64,000 nucleotides of DNA from Aurifilum marmelostoma (taxonomy: Eukaryota; Ascomycota; Sordariomycetes; Diaporthales; Cryphonectriaceae): the NCBI GenBank assembly GCA_027559495.1, contig JAMXSV010000028.1:2418001-2482000 (forward strand), given 5' to 3'. A program made the position numbers and the translations under genes. A model generated the notes under the pieces. That model did not search any database, had not been told where the DNA came from, and worked only from the letters and a program-made list of their open reading frames with translations. Position 1 is the first letter of the stretch. Every line of letters starts with the position of its first letter. This document shows, one piece after another, positions 35,201 through 47,934 of this stretch.

Positions 35201-37660
35201 CACCACCACCACCATCACCACTGTCACTCTAACTTTTCAGGTTGCCAATGGGGGGTCGGTTTTCAAGGGGGGAAAGAGACCAAAAGCGTTCAAAATAAAA
35301 TGCAGCAGGGGCCTAAGATGGGGTGGGTAGGCTCTAAGTTTTGTTTCCCCTGGACCCCTCGAGGGCCCTAAAAGCCGCCCTCCCCCCCCCCCCCAAAATC
35401 GTCCATCCCTCTATACTGTACTTAGTAGAGCTGATGCAGTAGCTCGCTGAGGGGAGATAAACAGGGTTGGGGGTTCCCCCATCCTGGCAGGTAGACAGAC
35501 AGACCATTGCAACAGAATTAGGCCCCCATATGATTACTTTTCCTTTTCATGGACTGACAGGGCCAGCCCACTAGCCTCATCCTGTCGTCGCGTGAAAGAG
35601 GTGATCGATCATCTCGTCAAGCGCTTCCCTAGCGCCCGAGCCCCTATTTCTTTCTGAATTTCATCGTCGGGATGGGGGAGAGGGGGGGGGGGATTTTCCC
35701 ATCAACTGAGCAGGCTGCTTCGTCGTGCCTGCCTCCTGGTCCACACACGCCACGTACGTCAGCGGTATTGAAGCTCACCCGTCCGTGTCTCGCAGCAGGT
35801 CCAACGCACTACTGTAGGGTCTGCCCCGGGGGCGGGGGTTTTGAGACACAAGGGTTGGTCCCCCATCTCACCACCCCCCATCCCCCCCCCAAAAGGCATT
35901 CCTTTCCCCTCTATAGTTGCCCGTGTCCGATGGCCCTGGCGCCCATGCCATTCCCACCGCGAATGGGTATTCGCAAATTCGCTTCTGAGGCGGATCCCCC
36001 ACAGATATGCACAAGGCAGGGCCCTATACTCAGATTGCAATAGTAGCCTGCCAGCCAGGTAAATTGGCGATGACCTGGTGCCTGCCTGCCACGACACGCC
36101 ACCATTTCTTTTTCTTTAATTTGTTCAAAACCGTACCATACGCCGGTGCGGTGCCTTCAAAGAGTGCGGCGATCCGAATGAAGGATTTTGGGGCCTCTCA
36201 GACCCACTGATCTTACCCGTGCCTCGTGGCCTTAGACGCGTCTGTTTCAGCAGGAAGAGAGAGGGGAAAAAAGGGATCGCTATTTAGTCGAGCACACCCA
36301 AAATTGTGCTACTCTGGCCACCTGACTGACTGCTTACAAAATCGCAGACCATGCCCTTTGCAGAGAGCGAGATCCAAGTCTCGCATATCCGTTCGCTGGG
36401 GCCTGCGGAGCTACGGAGTACTCTCTCCCTCCCCCTTCCGAGATGACGACATCCAACGATTCAGACTCAGATTTTGCAAAGGCTCGGGCGGCTTGCACTC
36501 GCTGTAGGTGGTGCAGTCCTGAACTGCTTCCCTTGGAGTCCCCCTCCCCCCTTCCCGCCCTCCCTTCTCCTCCCCGCCTCCTACAGGGGCACCTTTCAGG
36601 ATGATCACTCGTTGGGCACAGAAAGGACAGTGCTTTCCCTTAAAATCAAGCTTCACAGCCTCATCCTGCTGCAGAGCATCCTTGATTGGGAAGGGGAATT
36701 CTCGGTTGATCGCTCATATCAGTCCAACAAGGACTTTGCTTGTATCTTTTTGCCTGTCTTCATCTGATGAAGGACGCACAAGGGCGATCAATCTTGCCTG
36801 CCCAGGGAAGATCCCAACATTATGCAAACACTATCCCGCACGTCAAAAGATCTTGTTGCGACACGACGTCGTAGTCGTACTTTTTTTTTCTCTCCTCACT
36901 GCTGCAAGCTATCGATCAAGGCCTGGTCAGGGAACCATCTGCTGCTGCCAAGTCGCTATGAAGTGGGGAGGGGTAAGGAGATGGGGCACCACATGGGGGA
37001 CCCTTTTTTTCTGCCTTGGCTTTTTTTTTTTCTTTCCTCCTCTCCCTCCTTTTTTTCTTCTTTTTCCGACCCTTTTCCCCTCTTATTATTGCCATTATTA
37101 TTACTATTATCCTTCTCTTTTGCCCTTCCCTTTCAAGCAAGGCTTTTACTCTTTCCCCCCTCTTGTCCTGCCGTGCCAAAGCTCCAGCCGATCCTCATTA
37201 GTTTCGTGTTTCACGTCGCAACATCGCGAGAAACTTAGTCAGGCCGATCTTCCTCGACCCTAGATGAAGAGACCTCTCAGAAGGAGGCACAGTAGGGGAG
37301 GGGAGAGACAAAAAGGCTTCGTGCCGAGAGAGGCACGGTTGGCACCCAAGAAAAAGGACAGCCTCCATCTCGCTGCCCCGTTGCCAACAATTAAGGCCAA
37401 AGAGATCTGCGGCGAACGCGGCTTTTCCGTTGGTTACCTCCCGGGACAGGTCTCTTCTCTACTGCTTTTTCATGTTTCTTGTCCCCTCCCCCCGTATCTT
37501 TCTGGACTGCTCAAATCCAACCATCGTATTCTATCCGTGGCTCCTCTTCCGAGGGTTGGCTTGTGGAGATCTACCAAGCCTTGGAGACCCATTTTTTGGC
37601 CTGCACGAACCGGACGGCTGCCGAGGGGCGCACACACACACACATTCACTCACTCACTCA

Positions 37661-37695
<35 letters not shown>

Positions 37696-40600
37696 CTCTT
37701 TCGCGCGAGCCTTGGGGTGAGAAAGAGGGCGGGGGCCCGGCTTGCCCGCCGATCAGGGTCACCTTGATTCAGCCTCGTCTCTTGCCGGGCCGAGCAGACT
37801 GGGCTGGCTTTTTATCATGCAGCATCGCATACGAGGTAGACCTTGTGACTTTAGTGCAGACCCCGTCCCTAATTCGCTGACTCCGCCATTCGCGAAAAGT
37901 GTAGTCTTGGCGTAAGCATCTTGTAATAGAGCGTGCCATCAGAGGAAGATGATTGATCCATCCTGTCGAGTTTGGTCCCGTCTAGGGCTTCACGACGGCT
38001 TGTTCCTCCCTCGTGTGGCCCATGAGGAGATTTTCGAGCAGCCCCAACCATTTGTGCCTTGAGAGAGAGCCCATGTCTCAAATTGAGTCCATCGCCGCAT
38101 ATTCACAAGAGATACGCCTCTGCAGGCCAGGAGCTGACCATGGCGGGCACCGTCAAAGTCTATTCCTGCAGTCCACTCGGCAGATGTGGTCGTAGAGTTT
38201 GTGGTGCCTGACCCTTTGCCTGAATCGGACATACTTCGTTTCCTTGAAGTATGAATTATTCAGCATCCTCCAGATGACTTGACCCCCACTTGTCATCGGA
38301 AAGGTAAAAAAAGGGTAATCAGGCCAGAACAAAACGTCAGTACCATGGGCACATCCGCATGGTCACGCGCAATCACAACAACTCAATGCTGGAGGGGCCG
38401 AAGCAAGCCACTCGCTCATGCAGCGGAACATGAGGCGTACAAGCATCACGCCTCGACCCAATATAATCCACACGGCCGGGTATCGTATCAAACTGATGCA
38501 GCCACACAACGCGGCGGCGAGTATCTTCTGAAACCCGCTAACGTGAACGACTACCCAGCAGCCTCACTCACCACGGCCTTCTCCGTCACCCAGTTATCTT
38601 CTGCTTCTTCTTCCGAGCAACACCTGGCGTTCATCTCAACCGTCCGCCCTGCCCAAAATTTGGCCTCTTCTTTGTCCCTCTCACGGGTCAATCACGGCCG
38701 AGTTGTGTTTTTTCTTTTTAAACTTTCGAGAACCGCTCGGCCGTTCCCCTAGTGCTCCATTGGTAGCTCGAGGCCAAGAAACGAAACAAGACTTGGGGAG
38801 AAAGACAAATAAAACGGCGCTGCTACCGTCCCTAGCGCGAATCCTCTCCGCGTGAATCGTTGCGGGACGTAGAGGTAGGAGAAGAGCTCGGGGTCCTCCT
38901 CGGTTCAGTCCGCCTCGGAGCCGTTGCTTGCGGTGAACCTCGGGACAAAAATTCAGAGAGACGGAGAGATATTTATGGCATGAGGTGATAATGACGGCAG
39001 GAGGGTCCACTGGGAGACGGGACGTCTTGCTAGACTAACTGAGGGAGTAATTTATTTCTGAACGGCGTCTGCTCTGAAGCCACGAATAATCGCTCAGCGG
39101 CGGCTTTGAGTTGCTCGGGCAGTCGGTACCTCGGATCTTGGGCCACCTGGTTCAGTTTAGGGGCGCATACGCTGGGTTGAGGAGGCCAGCTTGGTGCCTC
39201 GTTATTACTGAAGGTTAGTGAGGGCCGAGTATGGTGAGGTCGTGGGATGACTCGGTACTTTGTCTTGATGCTTTCTTGTGAGATAAAAGGATTTTTGAGA
39301 AGTTCGCGGTCTGCTCATTCTGAGACTGGGTACAATACCCAGAAATACCCAGAACGTGAAAGAGATCAAGTTGACACCAGATGGCTTCTTTATGGTTTCA
39401 CATTGCCAACATAGTCTAGTCAGTCTGTGGCTAGGCCTCTAACGTTATGCCTTTTGACGCCAAGTGACTTAAAGTACAAAAGCCTGGCATAACACGAAGG
39501 GCCTAGCATATTCATTCATGACTGCTCTTGGTTGATGCGGACAAATATGTTTGTTCTTGTGAAAAGTGGTCAGCAAACGTGGACAAGCAAAGAACACGTG
39601 AGGGCTTTCAGGCATGGGATACAGAGAACAATTTAATGTTGCTAGCATGTACTTTTGCAGCCTGCGTTTCTGCCATCCTCAATACAATGATGACTTCAGT
39701 ACGTGGCGAGAAAATGGTTTATGATACGGTGGGCTTTTCTAGCATATGTGACACTTATGTATAACTCGGGATTTTTGCCTCGGTCGTGGAGATCATTGCT
39801 TTACAGATCTAATTATTGACGGTCATGAAAATTGAGAGTCTTCCTATTCGTCACTTTCCAAGTGAAACGCAACCATGCGGGATTCTTTCGGGTCAAGCAG
39901 TCATACCTTGCCAGAGCCTATCTCCGTCTGACTGCTGCTCATGTCATCTTGAGACTGTCAAGTGCTGGATATTGTCACATTGGACAAGGTCTACTTATAT
40001 ATTGAACAATTATTTAATCTTTGCTTGTGGTTGTTCTACGAAGTTGCATGGTGACCCAAGAGTGGTAATCATGCAAGAACTATTGTATATCTAGAGTCTT
40101 GGTCACTAGAACTGAAGAAGGAAGATCGTATCAATGATGGAAATCAGTAATCATGATTTTTTTTCCCCCAGCATTACGAAGGGACTAGATGACCAGCAGG
40201 TGATGCTCAGAATTTGAGTGTATAGAGTGGGATAAATCTGGTTCCACTCGGGGCTACCAAGCGAGCACGACTGTGAACAGATCTGCTTCCACAACTTTGA
40301 CTAGATATCTTGTCATCAGAATAATGGGACAGCCAGCAAGTCCCTCATCGGCCCGTTCTATTAAAGCCGGAAATCTCAGAAACACCCGAGTCTTGTAATC
40401 CTGTCAACAATTGTGGTGGCCGTTGGCTGTGGTGAGAAGAGGAGGTTGTGTTGCACTCTGTGACTCTCATGATGGATCCTGTCGAGAAGGCTGATCTTTC
40501 CCAGGACTGCCTGAAGACACTATAATTGTTTGACGTAGAAAATCTGGACTGGAAACATCCGACAGAGACCAGATTCGGAATTAAGCTTGTTCTTCCGTCG

Positions 40601-40896
40601 ACTTAGACACGGATGGAAAATCAGAAAAGGGCAATTTCTTGCCACAAAGATATATTCGAGGGTTTCACGGCAGTATTTAGGACGCACAATAGTGGCACAT
40701 CAGAAATGATTGTCGCAAAGAAGCCATACATGAGTGACTTGATCATGGATTTGAAGACCTGGAGCTTCGGACGTGTGGTCCAGGAGTCAGTGCTGAGATT
40801 GAATGAGGCTGATGCAAAACCTTGTCAAAAAAATGAGGCTCAAATGACAGTGATTAATCCTTCGGCTCGCTATTGTGTGGTCTATTGTAATCTAGT
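32210..40896. other. 8.7-kb region without a convincing gene upstream of NIK1
   Basis: No frame in this stretch shows conserved protein motifs or a plausible multi-exon structure; the longer ones (for example 36601-37263 and 38279-38752) are low complexity. The first part must contain the NIK1 promoter and leader. It is rich in short C, G and T runs, with CA/CTCA microsatellites (37630-37693), and becomes more AT-rich from about 39200 to 40890. I saw no terminal inverted repeats, tRNA or 5S rRNA. Confidence 0.55.
37630..37693 (+). repeat. CA/CTCA microsatellite
   Basis: (CA)n, then four CACT units, then (CA)n, about 64 bases in the gene-poor region. A compound dinucleotide/tetranucleotide repeat with no coding role. 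Confidence 0.9.
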
Positions 40897-42136
40897 CTAC
40901 GTATGCCAGATGACAACCCTTCCGTCAACTCCGGTGGCTTGATGTTGGAATTGTTAGCGCTCGGACCTCACCTGAACAGAGTTTTGGGGCAAGAAGACTC
41001 ACAACTGAACTTGGTGACGGAATCGCCAGAAGTTTCATACGGACGAATCATTGTGACGGTGTTTTGGTGGACGGTGGAGAGTTTTGTGTCATCCTTGACC
41101 TTGCCCTTCAGATCCATCTGCCTGAACATGTTCAGAGCAGACTCCTCTTGGGCGTCGCCCAGACCGGGCCTGCTCTTTGCCTCCAGTGTCCCGGCGAGCT
41201 GCCAGCCCGCCTCACCGCCCTGGAAGCGGAAGGCCTCACAGTCATACCCAGCAGCAATGATCTCAGTCTCGTTGGACCAAAAGATGCTCATGAAAGGCAG
41301 CAACTGGGTTGTGACGCTGATGACAGCCTTGGGAGGCTGGTCCGGTGCGCTGGGGTAGACCACAGTGATGCTGCTGTCGTGAGACGCAAATGCCAGTGCG
41401 TCGCCGCTGGGCGAGAATGCGACCGAGTGGACCCAACCGGCCGAGTTGTTCAGAAACTCGCCGCAGACAGTGTTGAAGGGCAGCCTCTCTCCCCAGGCGC
41501 TGGGCTCGGGCTTGGCGTCCACGGACTTGATGAAACTCGAAAAGACCCGCGCGTGGGCATCGGTGGAGCCGGCGGCAAGAAGCACAGAGTTGGGGTGCCA
41601 GGCGACAGTCGTGATGGTGCTGCGGATGGGCTTCTTTAGGTGCTTGGACACCCACCAGTCGTTCTCCTCCTCAAAGTAGCAGACTGCGATCACACGATCG
41701 CCGGAACCAACAGCGAACTTGGTCTCGGAGGGGGACCAGCGGACAAACGTGGCGGCGCGGTTGATCCGGAGAAGGACGAGGGTGGGCTTGTAGCCCTGAG
41801 GCGAGGGCTCCCAGACCAGCGCATTTCGATCTATCCACCAAGAGTAAGTCAGATGCTGTCGACATCCTCTCAGCACGAATAGAGGAGCCCCTCCCCCAAA
41901 AGATGGCACTGACCCTGGGAGCAAGACACGATGCGACCCGAGTTCGGCGCAATGTCGATACTGGTGATGGTCTTGTCATGTCCCTTCAACTCATCCTGCA
42001 GCTTGAACGCGTTGCCAGCCTTGCCGTACAGCTCGACAGTCGAGTCCCGTGCGATAGCCAAGGTCGACCGGTCGGCCGAGAAGGAGTGGTCCGCGATGGG
42101 ATTGTGGAACAGATGGTGGACTTCTGGGGCAGCCAT
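40897..42136 (-). CDS. ARC40: Arp2/3 complex subunit ARPC1 (WD40)
   Basis: Three exons on the minus strand, 42136-41914, 41830-41003 and 40937-40897, give 363 residues. The last exon is 41 nt and supplies the closing WD strand GVDGRVVIW before the stop. ARPC1 is a seven-bladed WD40 propeller in the Arp2/3 complex, which nucleates branched actin for endocytic patches. Visible repeats include KTITSIDIAPNSGRIVSCSQ with DRNALVW, AATFVRWSPSETKFAVGSGD, TITTVAWHPNSVLLAAGSTD, WVHSVAFSPSGDALAFASHD and FWSNETEIIAAGYDC. The start MAAPEVHHLFHNPIADHSF is typical of fungal ARPC1. The gene is divergent from the U2 B'' gene, with 466 bp between the starts. Confidence 0.96.
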
Positions 42137-42602
42137 CTTGTAGATTGGAGTGCAAGGATTCTCTTGTGATAGGAGTAGCTCTCTACTATCACGACGGGTT
42201 GTAGGTGATTATGTTAGAAGCATAGAGGAAGTGTAGTCGGTGTTTCTTGAGAAAGAAGGAGAGCAGTTGCGTCAGGGGGGAAGCGTGTAGTTAGTTGGTT
42301 GGGGAGCTCTCCAAGGTACAGGGAGTAATGTGGGGTGCAGTATTTACGTCAGCCTCCATACAAGCATGAGCCCCTGTAAGGTGGTAAAGGTTAGGAGCTG
42401 CAGCTTCACAGGAAAAAAGATGCCAGGCCAAGGCCTGGACGCGACGCGCACCAACCACTTGACACCTCTGGAACAACGCAACATAACCTCCCCAGCACCA
42501 CTTATTTGGAAGCCTACTCCAGCATCCGTATTCTTTAGAAACATTTATCTACCTTCCATATTTCTTGGCTACACGGCACCTTGCGATTAGCAGCACACCA
42601 AG
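42137..42602. other. Shared divergent promoter region (ARC40 / U2 B'')
   Basis: 466 bases between two start codons on opposite strands. No further gene and no clear TATA box. Confidence 0.65.
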
Positions 42603-43270
42603 ATGGCTCCAGCTCCTCCCAAGATGCCTCTCGCAGGCAACATTCCGCCGAAGCCCCAGTCTATCCCCCCCAACCAGACGCTCTACGTGCGAGGCATACC
42701 GTCAGCGCACGTCAAGAAGGATGATCTGCGCACGGCGCTATACATGCTCTTCTCGACCTACGGCCCGGTGCTGGATGTTGTCGCGCTCAGAACCTCCAAG
42801 ATGAGGGGCCAGGCGCACATAGTATACCGCGACATACAAACGGCAACACAAGCCATGAGGGCACTGGATGGGTTCGATTTCTTGGGTCAACAAATGGTGA
42901 GTCTATGTAACCGTACTAAGTCAATCAATCAGATGATCCTGGACTGACAAGCCCTTGCCCGCGACAGAAAGTATCGTACGCGAAATCCAAGTCTAACGTC
43001 GTTGCGAAACTCGACGGTACCTTCAAGCTGCCCTCGACTGCGACTTCACAGGCCGCAGAGATGACAGATCTGCAACAGAGCATCTTCAATGCGCCCGTCC
43101 CCGGCGCGGCACCCACGGCAGAACCAACGGCACAGTCGGGTCTCCCCTCGAAACCATCGACTGCACCTGCGGACCCCGAGAACAGGGGCCAGAAACGCCC
43201 CCGCGAGGAGGAGGAAGAGGAAGACGATGATAGTGATGTGGCTATGGAGGAGGACAGCGATGATGAGTGA
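42603..43270 (+). CDS. MSL1: U2 snRNP protein B'' (RRM)
   Basis: Two exons, 42603-42896 and 42968-43270, with a 71-nt intron (GTGAGT...GACAG), give 198 residues. One RRM spans about residues 25-108: RNP2 is LYVRGI and RNP1 is MRGQAHIVY, typical of the U1A/U2B'' group; the exon join completes FLGQQMKVSYAKSKS. The rest is a Pro/Ala-rich linker and an acidic tail with a basic KRPREEEE stretch. Metazoan U1A and U2B'' carry a second RRM; only one is present here, as in yeast Msl1, so it should bind stem-loop IV of U2 snRNA with U2A'. The stop codon is only 82 bp from the converging ATG10 stop. Confidence 0.93.
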
Positions 43271-43352
43271 GAGATCCATGATTGTTCGATTCGCAACCGC
43301 TCCGGCAACAAATTCATCGCGGACCCTGTACAAGGCCTCGGTACTGGACCCC

Positions 43353-44279
43353 TCACCCCATTGCCATTTCTTTCGGCACCCACAACCCTACGCATCCACC
43401 AGTCAAGCCCAGCCATGCCATGAGATAATCCTCTTTGGAGCAGTCAAAATTCGACATGGCGTCGCCAAGGAGGCATGGGTGGACGAAGAAGCTTGGGACG
43501 CCCGTGACTGGGTGATGCTGCATTTCTGGTGTGTTAGTCTAGACCTGGATCACCCAGAAAAGTCGGACAGCAGGGCCAATAATTGACTTTGAATACAGCA
43601 AGAATGGCATATACATACATCCGCTGATAAGCCACCGATGTTTCCAACCTTGCGGAGGCCGTCCTTGTACTGGTCTGGAACGAGACGGCGGAAGACCGTG
43701 TCGATGTTGAAAGCTGGCTCGTCCGCCGGCAGCCCGTGGAGGCTGAACCAGAGACAAGGGGCCTGGTATGTCGGATGGAGATGGATCTCATATGTAACAT
43801 AGCCAAAGTCTAGTACCTTGTGTGTTCTCTGGACGACTGCCTACACACGGAGAGAGGGGTGAGTATCGTTGGGTCTTGGGGTAAACTACACAGATCAAAA
43901 TATTGCTATGAAAGCATACCGAATCATTTTCTGTCTCCATCATCTCCTGATCCTCTGTCCCTGTCGCGTCTGTGATGTCCTCGCCGAATGAGAAGTTGTC
44001 GAGGCAAGCTGAAAGGTCTCCATCGTCAAGCTCGCCGTCAAGCGGCCGGATGATCTGAACAAATGTCGTATATTCTGCAGAGCTCAAAAATGAGATATCT
44101 AGTGCTCTGCATACCCTGAGTTTCCATCGCCGTCTTACTGGGCCGAGTGTCGCCTGAGAGTATCGCCTGTCAAGCTGGTGACAGACCTCTGCAAACTCCT
44201 CTGCGTCGAGAAACGGATACTTCTTGAACTCGTCACTGCGCTTCTGTGGAGTAGTCATCATAATATTCGGTGGTGACAT
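43353..44279 (-). CDS. ATG10: Atg10, E2-like enzyme for Atg12-Atg5 conjugation
   Basis: Three exons on the minus strand, 44279-43920, 43840-43619, 43517-43353, all phase 0 with GTATGC and GTATGT donors, give 248 residues. Atg10 takes Atg12 from Atg7 and passes it to Atg5, a step needed for autophagosome growth. The N-terminus has YPFLDAEEFAEVCHQLDRRY; the middle WFSLHGLPADEPAFNIDTVF and QYKDGLRKVGNIGGLSADHH; the catalytic motif FFVHPC places the active Cys at about residue 209. These blocks are diagnostic. Start is ambiguous: ATG at 44279 (MSPPNIMM) or seven residues later. The C-terminus ends with MAWLGL followed by GGCVGLWVPKEMAMG. Confidence 0.94.
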
Positions 44280-45023
44280 GGATAAATTTTTGAGGACATT
44301 GTTTGTCTCACTTTCTGCAAGTTTGTGAAGACTGTTGATAGATTTTAGGGTGTGCGAACTGCCTATTCGTCTGCCAGTTTTGTATGTATCATGTATGGTA
44401 ACATGCCTAAATAATAAAAGGTGGATCATTCGGTTATCGATTTCCGCAACCCCAGTGGGTGAGCCACTGGCCCACTGGAGGGGGGGGGGGTTGTTCCTGG
44501 GAGCTTGTCTGGCTGGGTGGTAGGCCTGTCAGGGACAGCCTGGCGGTTAGGCCCTGGACCTGCCTGGAACCATGCACCTGCAGCTCCCCAGAGCGCTAAT
44601 GTGGAGGTGCATACGACAACCTTTGGCGCAGACTGCATAGAAGATGCAACTCCAAGAGACATCTGCATTGCTGTCCTTTCATTGCTCAATTGGCTCTATT
44701 TGGTTTTTTGACGACTTCATATAGAATCTCTATCGCCATATATACGATATTCTCCCTCCTCCTGCAGTCTCTGGGAGGGTTCACTACACGAAATTGCTGC
44801 CAAAGGTCTCGCAATTTATTTTTCTTTTCTTTTGGCATACCGTGAACAGAATTACCCACCAAAGCTGCCGGCCCTGAGCACTCAAGCTCTCACAGGTTCG
44901 CGATCGCAAGGCCCAGCACACATACCCGAGGTGGCTCCCGGGCGGATTCCTGACCCTGCCATGTGGGCAGAGTAAACATCCGAAAACGGTACAGGGCGCC
45001 CACAGACGTAGTGGACGCTCCCC
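44280..45023. other. Divergent intergenic region (ATG10 / GH47 mannosidase)
   Basis: 744 bases between divergent start codons, with a G10 run near 44480. No gene seen. Confidence 0.6.
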
Positions 45024-47494
45024 ATGAACAATTCCCTCCGAGACCCCTTCAACCTCCGAAGAAACCTACTCGATCCCACCAACCGTGGCCCTGGAGCTGC
45101 GAACGCCCTCACCCAGCTCAACCTCCTGCGCGCCACAGCATCCCAGGTCGCCACACAGGTGACAGAGAGGGTTGCCGAGACTGCCGCCGAGGCGCTCGAG
45201 CGAGGGAAGCAGGCGGTCGAGGACCTGAACCAGAACCTCCGCGACCAGCGAGAGAGGGGCAAGGAGAAGAAGGACGACGACTACAACTACAACCCGCCCC
45301 ACGACAACGGCCAGAGCCAGGGCGAGGGGCGCAGAGACGAGGACGAGGACATGTCGTTCACAGTCCCGAAAAATGTTCCCTCCTTCACGAACCCCCAGCG
45401 AGCGATAGAGGACCGTCTGTGGTCATCGTCGGGCGTTACAGCGAGATCAGGCCGAGGCGGAGGAGGTGGTGGAGGTGCAGGAGGACCAGGAGGTATATTG
45501 GGAGACGGCCTGGACAAGTTTGGGGACTTTCTCAATCCGAACCGGGCCACGCTGCCCATGTACAAGGACAAGCCGTACGCATACCCTCCGAGTTCGCGAT
45601 CACGACCGTTCTACCGGCGCAAGCGCTACATGGCTTGGTTTTTGATTTTGGTGTTGGGCGTCGCCTATTGGCTTGGCATGTTTGGCAAGGATGGGTATGA
45701 GAGGATGCCATCATTTACGAGCCCTAGCTGGCTCAAGTCTGACGAGTCCTCGACAGGGGACAAGGTAGACTGGCTGGAGAGGAGAGAGAGGGTGGTAGAG
45801 GCTTTTCAGTTGAGCTGGGATTCGTACGCGCGGTACGGCTGGGGTATGTATACTGTGTGATCCTGTTTGGGCCCATACGTGCAACATGAAGATTTCCAGC
45901 GGCTGACATTCTCACCCTTCCTTCCTTTCTGCGACGCACAGGCCATGATGTCTACCATCCGGTGACAAAGTCAGGACAGCAGATGGCCAAGAAGGGCCTG
46001 GGCTGGATCATCGTTGATGCTCTCGACACGATGATGCTCATGAATCTTACCAGCCGAGTTGCCCATGCACGAGAGTGGATCGCAAATGATCTCTCCTATG
46101 ATCAGGACCAGGACGTGAACACATTCGAGACCACAATCCGCATGTTGGGCGGCCTGCTGTCCGCACACTACCTCTCCAACACCTACCCGGACCTGGCGCC
46201 CCAGGCCGACGACGACCCGGGCGCACCAGGAGAGGATCTGTACCTCGAAAAGGCCAAGGACCTGGCCGACCGCCTGTTGGCAGCCTTCGACTCCGAGTCT
46301 GGTGTCCCGTACGCGAGCGTCAACCTCGGCAAGTACCAGGGCATTCCCTCGCACAGCGACGGTGGCGCCTCGTCGACGGCCGAGGCCACCACGCTGCAGC
46401 TCGAGTTCAAGTACCTGGCCAAGCTCACGGGCGAGAAGAACTTCTGGGACAAGGTGGAGAAGGTGATGCAGGTGCTCGACGACAATGGCGCCAAGGACGG
46501 GCTGGTGCCCATCTACATCAGCGCCGACAGCGGCAAGTTCCGCGGGTCGAACATCCGGCTGGGCAGCCGCGGCGACTCGTACTACGAGTACCTCATCAAG
46601 CAGTACCTGCAGACCAACGGCCAGGAGCCCATCTACCTGGACATGTGGGAGGAGGCCCTCCGCGGCACGCGCAAGCACCTCGTCACGTACACGGAGCACT
46701 CGCAGCTCACCATCATCGGCGAGAAGGTCAGCGGCTTGGCTGGCGAGCTCAGCCCCAAGATGGACCACCTCGTGTGCTTCATGCCCGGCACCATCGCCCT
46801 GGCCGCGACGGGCGGCATCAGCGAGGCCGAGGCCAGGAAGCTGCCGACCTGGACGGCCCAGAAGGAGAGGGACATGCAGCTGGCGCGGGAGCTGACGCAG
46901 ACGTGCTGGGGCATGTACAAGTACATGGCCACGGGCCTCGCCGCCGAGATCACCTTCTTCAAGCTCCCCTACCCAGAGCTGCCCGAGGGCTCCAAGCACC
47001 AGGCGCCCGCCACCTTCGACCCGGACCCGGACGCCGAGTGGCGCAAGGACTTTATCGTCAAGAGCGGCGACGCGCACAACCTCCAGCGGCCCGAGACGGT
47101 CGAGTCGCTCTTCTACATGTGGCGCATCACAGGCGACGTCAGGTACCGCGAGTGGGGCTGGGAGATGTTCAAGTCCTTCATGAAGCACACGGCCGTCGAG
47201 GACGGCGGCGGCTTCACCTCGCTGTCCAACGCGAACCAGGTCCCTCCCGTCCGCCGCGACAACATGGAGTCCTTTTGGCTCGCAGAGACCCTCAAGTACT
47301 TTTACCTGCTCTTCTCCCCGGACGACTTCCTGCCCCTCGACAAGGTCGTCATCAACACCGAGGCGCACCCGCTGCCGAGGTTCGACATGGGCCCGCTGTT
47401 CTCGACGGGCTGGAAGAGGAAGCCCAGGGACGCGGAAGGGAACATTATCGAGGACAAGAATGGCGAGGAGGCGTCGGAGGCGAAGAGTGGGTGA
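45024..47494 (+). CDS. ER-type mannosyl-oligosaccharide 1,2-alpha-mannosidase (GH47)
   Basis: Two exons, 45024-45843 and 45942-47494, with a 98-nt intron, give 790 residues. GH47 enzymes trim alpha-1,2-mannose from N-glycans; this one matches the ER form (human MAN1B1, yeast Mns1). It is a type II membrane protein: ~200 hydrophilic residues in the cytosol, one membrane segment (MAWFLILVLGVAYWLGMF, about 201-219), then the catalytic barrel. Family blocks: GWIIVDALDTM, DVNTFETTIRMLGGLLSAHY, QLEFKYLAKLTGEKNF, HLVCFMPGTIAL, RPETVESLFYMWRITGD, DNMESFWLAETLKYFYLLF and the calcium-binding VINTEAHP near the end. The cytosolic part is longer than in yeast and holds an amphipathic helical stretch (about 35-70) and a Gly-rich run (about 138-158). 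SEC53 in this window feeds the same glycosylation pathway, but nothing links the two physically. Confidence 0.94.
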
Positions 47495-47934
47495 TGACGA
47501 TGATGATGGCGATATCTTGGGGACGGAGACGATGGGAGAAGAGAAAGACAGAAGGATTGGAAAATAACACAAAAGAAAAACCAAAAAAGAGAGCTCTGTG
47601 CCAAATTTTTATACGTATCATTCTGTACGATGATCATCTAAGCGGCGTTTGTGGGAGTCGAGTCAAGACACATGGAGTAGCCTGTCTTATGAGAGAGCCC
47701 AAAACCATAGAGTTAGGTAGGTTAATGCATACGAACGACATGTACTGCCATGCATCATCATATACACTAATACAGTGACATATCAAACGAATCAGTGATG
47801 TTGTGCAAAAGGTCCTTGGAAATGGTGTGACGTATATGTTCGATTCCAAGAAGCTATACATATATATATCTACAGGCTGAAAGTTGCACATATTCATCGC
47901 CAGGCCAAAGCCAAAAACAAAGAAGAACAAAATG
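47495..47934. other. Convergent intergenic region (mannosidase / permease)
   Basis: 440 bases between converging stop codons, with AT-rich sequence and a TATATATATA stretch near 47865. No gene seen. Confidence 0.65.

Noticed and set aside
36601..37263. 220-codon frame in the gene-poor region
   Set aside because: Made of Phe/Pro/Ser runs from T- and C-rich sequence with no conserved blocks.
45971..47584. 537-codon minus-strand frame opposite the GH47 mannosidase
   Set aside because: Shadow of the GH47 gene; the sequence is Leu/Val/Arg-rich and shows no domain.
47834..47852. GTTCGATTCC, similar to a tRNA T-loop
   Set aside because: No stem pairing on either side and no D-arm or anticodon arm upstream.
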